64,000 nucleotides of DNA, from positions 62,001 to 126,000 of the forward strand of contig JACKBM010000009.1 in the NCBI GenBank assembly GCA_020634575.1, written 5' to 3'. The notes under the pieces are model-generated. The model saw only the letters and a program-made list of their open reading frames with translations, ran no database searches and was not told where the DNA came from. This document shows positions 16,446 to 24,005 of the stretch, piece by piece. Numbering within the stretch: position 1 is the stretch's first letter; each line of letters starts with the position of its first letter. Position numbers and translations under genes: made by a program. The stretch is from Ardenticatenales bacterium (lineage in GTDB: Bacteria > Chloroflexota > Anaerolineae > Promineifilales > Promineifilaceae).

Positions 16446-16465
16446 TGCCAACAACCCCGTTGGCA
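16446..16465. promoter_or_regulatory. Inverted repeat upstream of the histidine kinase
   Basis: TGCCAAC (16446-16452) and GTTGGCA (16459-16465) form a 7-bp inverted repeat with a 6-nt centre, about 65 nt before the kinase start in the divergent gap. It could be an operator or a leader hairpin. Confidence 0.35.
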
Positions 16466-16528
16466 GGTTTAATATCCATATCCGCGGGGCAAAATGTGGG
16501 GCCCTTCTGTTTGTGTGGTAGTAATCTT

Positions 16529-18619
16529 ATGGAAAGTACAGTTAGTTCTCCGGTGGTTGTCAATACCCTGTGGCAGCAGCTGATGCGGCAGCTGGCTGAC
16601 ATTTTTGATGCGCATGGTGTTTGCTGGGCCTCAGCCAAAATTATCGCCGACGGCCTTGGTCTGCAAACCATCATCGCTCTGCAAGGTGAAAGCGGCGCCT
16701 ATTATGATGTCTGGCATTGTGAACCCAACGAACGGGTTAAGCAGGCGCGCTGGATAGTCGAGCAGGCCTCTTTCGACCCCTTCGTGGCCGCCGAAACACC
16801 GTTGTTGCAGCAGAAGTTTGATTTACCGGCCGGTGAACTTATCAAAAGCGAACTCTGGCAGCTCCCCTCAACCGCCCTCAAAGGGCTGCCGCTGCCATTC
16901 CCCAACAAACCAGCCACCCACTTTATGCCTCAGGGCGTGCTCTGCCTGGTTGACCCGGCTGAATCGGTGCCCTTTGACGACGAAGCGCTGGAGAACATCG
17001 CCATCCTCCTGACCACCTTCCTGGATCGGGCCGGTCTCAGCGCCCGCTCCCAGAAGCAGACAGTCGAGTTCGCCACCGTCCACGAGATCAGCCATTCGCT
17101 GACCTCTTCGCTGGACCAGGACAACATCTTTCGTCAGGTCTCCGACCACATTCGCCGCACCCTCAACGTGCAGAACCTCTCCATCGGCCTGATCGACAAG
17201 CCGACGGGCGACATCGTCTTCGCCAATATTCTGATGGGGCCGCTGTTTGAAGACATGGCCAGCGTGCGCATTCGCCAGGGCCAGGGTATCGCCGGTTGGG
17301 TTGTGGAAAAGAAACAGCCGCTGATCGTCAATGATGTCTATCATGACAAGCGCTTCTACCCCAAAATTGATCAGCAGTCTGGCTATCGCACCAACTCGAT
17401 TCTGGCGGTGCCGCTCATTGTCGAAAACAATGTCATCGGCGTGATCGAGGCCATCAACAAGCGCTCCGGCGATTTTAACGAACACGACCAGCATCTTTTG
17501 GAAGCCATCAGCGCGCCACTCAGCGTGGCCATTGAAAATGCCCGGCTACATGCCGATGTGGTGGCTGAAAAACGACGTATTGAAACATTGTTTGCCAGCA
17601 TGACCGAAGGCGTACTGACGGTCACGCAGGAAGGGCTCATTACCAACAGCAATGACGCCGTCCACTCTATGCTCCAGGCTCAGGATGCCAAATTAATTGG
17701 CCAGTCCATCGACAGTATTATCCAGCTGAAACGGGGCAACTTTAGTGAATTTGTGAAACGCGTCTTCCGGGCTGACCGGGAAAGCCCGCAGCAGGCTCTG
17801 GACATCAAAATCCACGGCACACGGGCAACCTTCCTACCCGTGCTTGTTGGCGGCACCGTCATCGAACACGAAGAGAAAACCTCCAGCGAAGCGATCATCA
17901 CCTTCAGCGACCTGAGCCAGATCCGCGAATTTGAGCGGATGCGGGATGACTTCTTCCATAACATCATCCACGAGCTGCGCACGCCGCTGGCCTCTATCCT
18001 GATGTATGCCCGTCTGCTCCGTCAGGGGCGCGCCGGCGATGACAAGGAAAAGGAAGACCGCTTCCTCGGCGTTATCGAACGAGAATCCGACCGGCTGCAG
18101 AGCATGGTGCGGCAGATGTTGCAGCTGGCCAAGCTGGAGACCAGCGATTTCCAGCGCAGCTCCGAGCAAGTCAGCCTCAACCGCATCCTGGACGACCTCC
18201 TGCCGCCGCTGGCCGATCAGGCCACAGAGAAAGGGCTCGTTTTTAGCCAGCGCATCCAGCCAGACATGCCTGATGTCATGGGCGATCCGGAATCCGTGCG
18301 TCTGATCTTCAAGAATCTGCTGGAAAATGCCCTGAAGTTCACGCTTTCAGGCACCGTGCGCATCGAGGCCAAGCAGGAAAAGAATTTCATCAAGGTGCAG
18401 GTGCAGGATGAAGGCATCGGCATGCCGGCCGAAGCAATTCCCCTGCTTTTCCGCCGCTTTTACCGTTCTCAGAGTGCCGTAGAACGCGGCATTGCCGGCA
18501 CCGGCCTTGGGCTGCACATGACCAAGGAATGTGTGGAGCGGCTGCGAGGCACCATCAAGGTAGAAAGCGAGCTGGGCAAAGGCACAACTTTCACCGTTTT
18601 ACTGCCGCCGGTCACCTGA
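16529..18619 (+). CDS. GAF-PAS sensor histidine kinase
   Basis: This 696-residue soluble histidine kinase has no transmembrane helix. An N-terminal region (1-170) is of unclear fold. A GAF domain covers about 175-345 (SLDQDNIFRQVSDHIRR, QGQGIAGWVVEKKQPLIVND). A PAS domain covers about 350-460. HisKA has the phosphoacceptor H481 in HNIIHELRTPLASILM. The HATPase_c domain has the N box (NLLENALKFT), G1 (QDEGIGMP) and G2 (GTGLGLHMTKE). All catalytic boxes are intact. The GAF domain probably senses a small molecule or redox state. No response regulator lies beside it, so it is an orphan kinase. I chose MESTVSS at 16529; an earlier ATG at 16445 would include a poorly conserved extension. Confidence 0.85.
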   Translation: MESTVSSPVVVNTLWQQLMRQLADIFDAHGVCWASAKIIADGLGLQTIIALQGESGAYYDVWHCEPNERVKQARWIVEQASFDPFVAAETPLLQQKFDLPAGELIKSELWQLPSTALKGLPLPFPNKPATHFMPQGVLCLVDPAESVPFDDEALENIAILLTTFLDRAGLSARSQKQTVEFATVHEISHSLTSSLDQDNIFRQVSDHIRRTLNVQNLSIGLIDKPTGDIVFANILMGPLFEDMASVRIRQGQGIAGWVVEKKQPLIVNDVYHDKRFYPKIDQQSGYRTNSILAVPLIVENNVIGVIEAINKRSGDFNEHDQHLLEAISAPLSVAIENARLHADVVAEKRRIETLFASMTEGVLTVTQEGLITNSNDAVHSMLQAQDAKLIGQSIDSIIQLKRGNFSEFVKRVFRADRESPQQALDIKIHGTRATFLPVLVGGTVIEHEEKTSSEAIITFSDLSQIREFERMRDDFFHNIIHELRTPLASILMYARLLRQGRAGDDKEKEDRFLGVIERESDRLQSMVRQMLQLAKLETSDFQRSSEQVSLNRILDDLLPPLADQATEKGLVFSQRIQPDMPDVMGDPESVRLIFKNLLENALKFTLSGTVRIEAKQEKNFIKVQVQDEGIGMPAEAIPLLFRRFYRSQSAVERGIAGTGLGLHMTKECVERLRGTIKVESELGKGTTFTVLLPPVT

Positions 18620-18696
18620 ACGCGTCGCCCAACATCACGATTGTCAAATTACGGCTACCCTTGTCAGCGTAGCCACTTAATCCTTGCAGGAACATC

Positions 18697-19878
18697 ATGA
18701 GCCAGCGCAAACTGATTTATATGGATCACAGTGCCACGACGCCTGTGCACGCTGATGTGGTGGCAGCCATGCTGCCCTACTGGACCGAAGATTACGGCAA
18801 CCCCTCATCGCAGCATTATTTTGGCCGCCAGGCCCAGAACGGGCTGGAAACGGCCCGGCAGACCATCGCCCGCCTGCTGAACGCCAAAGCCAAAGAGATC
18901 ATCTTTACGGGTTGCGGCTCGGAGAGTGACAACCTGGCCGTGCGCGGGGTCATGTTTGCGGCCCGCAACGCCGGTCGGGGCAACCATTTCATCACCAGTT
19001 GCATCGAACACCCGGCCATTTTGGAAACGGGCCGCCAACTGGTAGAGCAATTTGGCTTTGAGATGACGGTATTGCCTGTTGATGGGCTGGGACGAGTGCA
19101 GCCAGCCGAGTTGAAGAAGGCGATCCGGCCGGATACCGCCCTCGTCAGCATCATGGCCGCCAACAACGAGATTGGCACCATCCAACCCATCGAAGAACTG
19201 GGCCGGTTAGCCCGCGACAACGGCGCCCTTTTTCATACCGATGCCGTCCAGGCCGCCGGCTACCGGCGCTGGAATCTGGCCGAACTGCCGATCGACCTGC
19301 TCAGCATGGCGCCCCACAAATTTTATGGCCCCAAAGGCGTGGGCATTCTCTACGTCCGGGATGGCGTCGAGCTGTTGCCGGCCTTGACCGGCGGCGGCCA
19401 GGAAAACGGGCAGCGGCCGGGCACCGTCAACGTCCCCTTTGCCGTCGGCGCCGCCGCTGCGTTTGCGCTGGCCATGCGTGACCTGGAAGCCAACGTGGTC
19501 CATTGCCAGGCAGTGCGTGACCGGCTCATCGAGCGTGTACTGACTCAGGTTCCGGCCGGTTGTTTGCTGACAGGTGACCCCGTTGAGCGCCTGCCCCACC
19601 ATGTCAGTTTTGCCTTCGAGGATCTCAGCGGCAACGACCTGATCATCAACCTGGATATGCAGGGGCTGGCTGCCAGCAGCGGCTCCGCCTGCTCCACCGG
19701 CAATCCCAAACCGTCGGCCACGCTGGAAGCGCTGGGCCTTGATCCTCGTTACACCCTGGGCGGGCTGCGCCTGACCGTGGGTCTGCAGAATAGTCTGGAC
19801 GATGCTGAAAGAGCGGCTGAGATTGTGACTGGGGCGGTAGCCAGTTTGCGGCAGTTCCGGGCAGCGTTGGCCGGTTAA
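18697..19878 (+). CDS. Cysteine desulfurase, NifS/IscS type
   Basis: This is a 393-residue pyridoxal-phosphate enzyme that takes sulfur from cysteine for Fe-S clusters or tRNA thiolation. It begins MSQRKLIYMDHSATTPVH. The PLP lysine is K208 in MAPHKFYGPKGVGILY, and the persulfide cysteine is C332 in SSGSACSTGNPKPS, on the longer loop of class I enzymes. Length fits the family. The next gene but one element is mnmA, which needs this sulfur. A short inverted repeat (GGCTAC...GTAGCC) lies in the leader at about 18650-18672. GCAGGA precedes the ATG at 5 nt. Confidence 0.93.
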   Translation: MSQRKLIYMDHSATTPVHADVVAAMLPYWTEDYGNPSSQHYFGRQAQNGLETARQTIARLLNAKAKEIIFTGCGSESDNLAVRGVMFAARNAGRGNHFITSCIEHPAILETGRQLVEQFGFEMTVLPVDGLGRVQPAELKKAIRPDTALVSIMAANNEIGTIQPIEELGRLARDNGALFHTDAVQAAGYRRWNLAELPIDLLSMAPHKFYGPKGVGILYVRDGVELLPALTGGGQENGQRPGTVNVPFAVGAAAAFALAMRDLEANVVHCQAVRDRLIERVLTQVPAGCLLTGDPVERLPHHVSFAFEDLSGNDLIINLDMQGLAASSGSACSTGNPKPSATLEALGLDPRYTLGGLRLTVGLQNSLDDAERAAEIVTGAVASLRQFRAALAG

Positions 19879-19884
19879 TGATAG

Positions 19885-20030
19885 ATGGGAAGGGCGTGGC
19901 GGCATTAAAAATGCCGTGCTGATGGGTGCGAAGCGCCATAAATGGCGCTGGGAAATTTGCTCTGAGCGCCATTTATGGCGCTTCCTGAGCCATCAGCACG
20001 ACGTTTCAACGCCGCCCCACAACCTCCCAG
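19885..20030. repeat. Long imperfect palindrome between the desulfurase and mnmA
   Basis: Arms of about 65 nt (19885-19949 and 19965-20030) are inverted copies of each other. The inner 18 nt (AGCGCCATAAATGGCGCT) are exact and nearly self-palindromic, and CGTGCTGATGG is also exact. The outer parts diverge. The transcript would form a long hairpin. There is no coding content, so it is probably a non-autonomous repeat element that may also modulate mnmA transcription. Confidence 0.8.
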
Positions 20031-20080
20031 CCCACATTCACGGTTGAACACAAAGCCTATTCCAGTTAGACTTACCCGCT

Positions 20081-21208
20081 ATGAGTGCAGCCCGTAAGGA
20101 ACGTGTGGTCGTCGCCATGAGCGGCGGTGTGGATAGCTCGGTGGCCGCGGCCCTGCTCGTGGAGCAGGGCTATGAGGTCATTGGCATGATGATGCGGCTG
20201 TGGAGCGAACCAACTGCCAACAGCTTCGTCCATAACCGCTGTTGCACGCCGGACCAGATGGCCGACGCCCGGCGCATCGCCGCCCAGCTGGGCATCCCCT
20301 TCTACGTCGTCGATGTAAAGGACCATTTTCGCCAGACCATCGTCCAATTTTTCATCGATCAGCACCGGCTCGGGCGCACCCCCAATCCCTGCATCGAATG
20401 TAACCGGCAGATCCGCTTCACCTACCTGCTCAATCGCGCCTTTTCCCTGGATGCCGACTATCTGGCCACCGGGCATTATGCCCAGGTCTTGGCAGGACCG
20501 GCCGGCTACGAACTCCACGAAGGTGTTGACGCCAGCAAAGACCAATCCTACGTCCTCCACATGCTCAATCAGGAGCATCTGGCCCATGTCAAGTTCCCCG
20601 TCGGCGGCTACGCGAAGGCCGAGGTGCGGGCGCTGGCGGAAAAGTTCAACCTGCCCGTCGCCAGCAAAAAGGACAGCATGGATCTCTGCTTCCTCGGCGA
20701 TGGTGATTACCGCCGCTTCCTGCAGGAGCACGCCCCCGAAAGCAATGCCACTGGCCCTATCCTGACCAGCGAAGGTGAGGAAATTGGCCAGCACCAGGGG
20801 CTGGCGTTCTACACCATCGGCCAGCGCAAGGGGCTGGGCGTCAACACCAGCACGCCGGTTTTTGTCCTGGAGAAGGATGTGGCCCGCAACGCCCTGATCG
20901 TCGGTGCACGTGAGGAATTGGGTCAGACGACCCTGGCCGTGCGCGACGTGAACTGGATCGCGGGGGCCGTGCCGGACCGGCCGGTTGAAGCCGCCGTCAA
21001 GATCCGTTACAAGGCTCAGAAAATCGCCGCCGCCATCACCGCCACCGGACCCGATACGGCCGACATCACCTTTGCCAGCGATGTTTTCGGCATCACCAGC
21101 GGCCAGGGCGCTGTTTTCTACGAAGGTAGCCGCTGTCTTGGCGGCGGGATCATTGCGGACCGCGAACCGGCCGGTATTCCCCTCCCCGTTCTGGAGGTGG
21201 CCCGATGA
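20081..21208 (+). CDS. mnmA: tRNA-specific 2-thiouridylase MnmA
   Basis: This 375-residue ATP-pyrophosphatase makes 2-thiouridine at wobble position 34 of tRNA for Lys, Glu and Gln. The PP-loop SGGVDSS is at residues 14-20. Two catalytic cysteines are seen in NPCIECNRQI and in SMDLCFLGDGDYR, and the fold continues through GQRKGLGVNTSTPVFV to a C-terminal beta-barrel. The sulfur donor is likely the cysteine desulfurase encoded just upstream. The stop codon overlaps the start of the next gene by 4 nt (ATGA). Confidence 0.95.
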   Translation: MSAARKERVVVAMSGGVDSSVAAALLVEQGYEVIGMMMRLWSEPTANSFVHNRCCTPDQMADARRIAAQLGIPFYVVDVKDHFRQTIVQFFIDQHRLGRTPNPCIECNRQIRFTYLLNRAFSLDADYLATGHYAQVLAGPAGYELHEGVDASKDQSYVLHMLNQEHLAHVKFPVGGYAKAEVRALAEKFNLPVASKKDSMDLCFLGDGDYRRFLQEHAPESNATGPILTSEGEEIGQHQGLAFYTIGQRKGLGVNTSTPVFVLEKDVARNALIVGAREELGQTTLAVRDVNWIAGAVPDRPVEAAVKIRYKAQKIAAAITATGPDTADITFASDVFGITSGQGAVFYEGSRCLGGGIIADREPAGIPLPVLEVAR

Positions 21209-21492
21209 CAGTTTCCCTCGCGGCCGGCATGATTCTCGGCTTCCTCCTGGCGACCGCTTACGGCGCTGCCTTCCACATCATTATGGGCGGCCCCGCCCGC
21301 CAAATCATCCTCTATGTAGCGGCTGCCTGGATCGGCTTTGCCATCGGCCAGCTGATTGGCGACTGGCTGGATATCAATGTCCTGAACCTGGGCGCCATTC
21401 ACCTCTTTGCCGCCAGCCTGGGCGCCTGGATTGCCCTGCTGGCTGCCCGCTGGCTCGGCGTTATAAACACGCCAGATGACGCCGAAAATTAG
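21205..21492 (+). CDS. Small hydrophobic membrane protein
   Basis: This 95-residue protein has about three transmembrane helices: ASMILGFLLATAYGAAF-like N-terminus, then IILYVAAAWIGFAIGQLIG, then LGAIHLFAASLGAWIALLAARWLG. Its start overlaps the mnmA stop (ATGA), so the two are translationally coupled. No named family is recognised. The glycine and small-residue content of the helices suggests tight packing or oligomerisation. A link to tRNA thiolation is not implied beyond co-transcription. Confidence 0.7.
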   Translation: MTVSLAAGMILGFLLATAYGAAFHIIMGGPARQIILYVAAAWIGFAIGQLIGDWLDINVLNLGAIHLFAASLGAWIALLAARWLGVINTPDDAEN

Positions 21493-21712
21493 CCATTTGT
21501 CACTACGATTCCTGATTTTTATCCGGTATACTCCTCCCATCGTTTCCAGATTCAAGCGTTTCTGATCTGGTGGCTGTGCCGGCGACAAACTGAGGTGAAG
21601 GCCCAATACTGCCTGAATTTTGGCATTCCTCTGTGAACTCGTAGCGCCTGTAGCGCTCCCGCTGCGCACAGCTCGTATTTACTGATTTCCCCATATTCAG
21701 GAGGATCCCGAG

Positions 21713-22948
21713 ATGCGTCGACGCAACCATCTACTTCTCGCCCTTTTGGCAATTGCCTTATTTGTTCTGGCCGCCTGCTCTGACCCTGAGCCAACGCCCA
21801 CCGCAGTGGCTGAAGTAGATGAAACTGAGCCAGAAGCGACCAACACACCCACCCTGGAACCTACGGAAGAACCGACCGAGGTGCCAACCAATACGCCAAC
21901 CGCCATCCCCACTGATACCCCGGCGCCCACCGAAACCCCAACGCATACGCCGACAGCCACACCGGTGCCGCTCACGACGATCACCTTGTTTGACGAGACG
22001 ACCGGTGATCCGCTCGAAGGGCTCACCGTGGAGCTCAGCAACGCCGACATGGGGCTGACCATGACGCAGGTCACCGACGAAGATGGCGTGGCCATATTTG
22101 AGGATTTACCGGCCGGTACCTATGACATGACCGTCTTGAACGAGGACACACCCATCCTCACCGAAACCGAGCTGGATCTGGAAGGGATGGTCGACCTGGC
22201 CTACGATGTCCTCCTGGAGCTGCTGGCCACCGTGATCCCGGACGAAGTGATTCTGAATGAAGGGCCGGACCCGGTCTACGATAACGTCGCCACCCTGGTC
22301 GCCGGCGATGAAGTTGAGATTATTGGCCAGAATGACGATGGCAGCTGGTTGCTCGTGAACTACGAGACAGAAGACGGCGAGCTCCTCACTGGCTGGTTGG
22401 CCGCCGAAGATCTGGAGATCATGGGTAATCCTGAATCCGTTGCCGTCGCAGACGCACCGCCGACACCAACCCCGGGCCCCACAGCCGTCCCGGCCACGCC
22501 GGCCCCGGTGGTGGTGGATTACATTACGTTCTATTATCGGTCCAATCCGAGCGAAATCCTGGGCACCTTCCCCGTCAAGACGTTTAACGCCAACGAACTT
22601 TACAACAAGATGCTGCTCGTTCGTAATTCGCTCAATACAATGAATGCCAACCTCGGTGGCGCCCGCAATGGGGATGCCGCCTCTTGCCAGGCATATGTCA
22701 ATGCGTACAACACGATCCTGAATAACGGTACGTTCTATGACGATGTGCCGGGTGATTGGGCCGGTATTCATGACGCCTACATCGTAGCTTTCATCTTTGC
22801 CCTGGACCGGACGCGTCCCGCCTTCCTCTCCTGCCGGGACGCCGGTACGGTTGACAATTTTAATGCCGACCTGGCAGTTCAAACCATTGGCCAGACGCTT
22901 GCCTTCTTCAATCCCTTTGTAGATGCCGCTGCAGCCAAGCTGCCGTAA
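21713..22948 (+). CDS. Lipoprotein with Thr/Pro linker, prealbumin-like and SH3-like domains
   Basis: This is a 411-residue secreted lipoprotein. The signal peptide ends in a lipobox (FVLAAC, cysteine about 22). Residues about 25-85 are a Thr/Pro/Glu-rich linker typical of Chloroflexota surface proteins. Residues about 86-165 resemble a carboxypeptidase-regulatory or SpaA-like Ig fold (LFDETTGDPLEGLTVELSN, DLPAGTYDMTVLN). Residues about 175-245 look like a bacterial SH3 domain (VYDNVATLVAGDEVEIIGQ, GSWLLVNYE, GWLAAEDLEI). The last 150 residues are unassigned. AGGAGG sits 8 nt before the ATG. The 220-nt gap upstream shows no clear promoter. Confidence 0.75.
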   Translation: MRRRNHLLLALLAIALFVLAACSDPEPTPTAVAEVDETEPEATNTPTLEPTEEPTEVPTNTPTAIPTDTPAPTETPTHTPTATPVPLTTITLFDETTGDPLEGLTVELSNADMGLTMTQVTDEDGVAIFEDLPAGTYDMTVLNEDTPILTETELDLEGMVDLAYDVLLELLATVIPDEVILNEGPDPVYDNVATLVAGDEVEIIGQNDDGSWLLVNYETEDGELLTGWLAAEDLEIMGNPESVAVADAPPTPTPGPTAVPATPAPVVVDYITFYYRSNPSEILGTFPVKTFNANELYNKMLLVRNSLNTMNANLGGARNGDAASCQAYVNAYNTILNNGTFYDDVPGDWAGIHDAYIVAFIFALDRTRPAFLSCRDAGTVDNFNADLAVQTIGQTLAFFNPFVDAAAAKLP

Positions 22949-22956
22949 GCTTCCGC

Positions 22957-22988
22957 GTGGTGAGCCTTCTGCTGAGAAGGCTCACCAC
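22957..22988 (+). terminator. Hairpin terminator after the lipoprotein gene
   Basis: GTGGTGAGCCTTCT (22957-22970) and its exact complement (22975-22988) form a 14-bp stem with a 4-nt loop, starting 9 nt after the stop. The T tract is poor (TTGCTTG), so termination may be partial. Confidence 0.65.
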
Positions 22989-22992
22989 TTGC

Positions 22993-23020
22993 TTGACCAT
23001 ACCTCCAGATTCGCTATACT
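22993..23020 (+). promoter_or_regulatory. Promoter for the 23057 gene
   Basis: TTGACC (22993-22998) and TATACT (23015-23020) are 16 nt apart, directly after the terminator hairpin and 37 nt before the next ATG. Confidence 0.65.
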
Positions 23021-23056
23021 GTTGAATCGGTAACTGGTCCTAGTGGAAGCAAGGCA

Positions 23057-23503
23057 ATGCGTTCTGAAATTTCCCCGGTGGTGCCGGCTGAGCCGCAGCA
23101 GCCACTGATCAAAAAGCTGTATGTTGCCCTGGGCATCATCCTGATCCTGGCCATCGCCGGCCTGACTATCTGGGGAATCCTCTACCTGGCCAACACCTTT
23201 CCAGCTGAGATTGAAGCGTTAAGAGATATCTTTATCATCTTGCTGGCACTGGGCAGTTGCCTGTCTGGCATTGTTGTGGTTCTGCTGTTGGTCATGGTAA
23301 TTCGCCTGATCAACATGCTAGAGTTTGAAATCAAGCCGATTCTGGAAAAGACGAACGAAACCCTGGGGACAGTGAGGGGAACCACCCGCTTTGTCAGCGC
23401 CAATGTGGTACAACCCACAATCCGGGCCGGCAGTTATGTGGCTGGCATCCGGCGGGGCTTGAAGGTGCTCTTCGGGGATCCTGACAAGAATCTTCCCGCG
23501 TAA
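23057..23503 (+). CDS. Small two-helix membrane protein
   Basis: This 148-residue protein has transmembrane helices at about 20-42 (YVALGIILILAIAGLTIWGIL) and 60-90 (IFIILLALGSCLSGIVVVLLL). A short amphipathic region follows (NMLEFEIKPILEKTNETLG) and an R/G-containing tail (IRRGLKVLFGDPDKNLPA). It precedes a YtxH-type gene by 47 nt and is probably co-transcribed with it. The tail resembles DUF948/YtxH-partner proteins of the cell envelope, but I cannot assign it to a family. It is probably an envelope-stress or general structural factor. Confidence 0.65.
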   Translation: MRSEISPVVPAEPQQPLIKKLYVALGIILILAIAGLTIWGILYLANTFPAEIEALRDIFIILLALGSCLSGIVVVLLLVMVIRLINMLEFEIKPILEKTNETLGTVRGTTRFVSANVVQPTIRAGSYVAGIRRGLKVLFGDPDKNLPA

Positions 23504-23550
23504 GCAATCGGCCGGCGGCAAATCGTATCAGGAATTGAAAGGAGCTTAAG

Positions 23551-23934
23551 ATGAGTGACAATAACGGTGATTTGGGGGCCTTTTTGGCCGGGTTTGTAAT
23601 TGGCGGTTTGGTAGGGGCAGCAGTGGCCCTGATTATGGCGCCACAGTCGGGTGAAGAGACCCGCGCCCGTATTTCCGCCCGCAGCAATGAGCTGCGTGAC
23701 GCCGGTTCGACCCGGCTGCAATCCGCCCGGGAACGGGCTGGCGAATACAGCAATGAGTACGTCGAGCGCGCTCGGACAGCCGGCAGCAGCGCTCAAGAGC
23801 GAGCCCGCCTCGTCCTAGACGAGGGTAAAACACGTTTTTCTTCGGCCGTCGAAACCGGCAAGAGTCGCATTGACGAAGTGACTAGCCGAATTAAGAAAAG
23901 CGAATCGAACGGGGACGCACCTGAAGCGGCATAA
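23551..23934 (+). CDS. YtxH-domain protein
   Basis: This 127-residue protein has one glycine-rich N-terminal transmembrane helix (GAFLAGFVIGGLVGAAVALI) directly followed by MAPQSGEETRARI, the hallmark of the YtxH family (PF12732). The rest is a long charged, Ala/Arg/Glu-rich helix, probably a coiled coil. YtxH proteins are often stress-induced; their biochemical role is not established. GGAG lies 7 nt before the ATG. A strong terminator follows the gene. Confidence 0.85.
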   Translation: MSDNNGDLGAFLAGFVIGGLVGAAVALIMAPQSGEETRARISARSNELRDAGSTRLQSARERAGEYSNEYVERARTAGSSAQERARLVLDEGKTRFSSAVETGKSRIDEVTSRIKKSESNGDAPEAA

Positions 23935-23966
23935 GGCCGCAGCTTCGTAAGAAACTGAAATTTATG

Positions 23967-23996
23967 GAGCGTCCCAGGATGGGGCGCTCTTTTTTT
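23967..23996 (+). terminator. Intrinsic terminator after the YtxH gene
   Basis: GAGCGTCCC (23967-23975) pairs with GGGGCGCTC (23981-23989), with one G-T pair and a 5-nt loop, followed by seven T residues. It lies just upstream of the relA start, which rules out the in-frame ATG at 23964 as the relA start. Confidence 0.9.
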
Positions 23997-24005
23997 GGAG
24001 TTTTC

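Noticed and set aside
23964..24005. N-terminal extension of the RelA/SpoT protein from the ATG at 23964
   Set aside because: That ATG lies at the base of an intrinsic terminator stem; GGAG supports the ATG at 24006.
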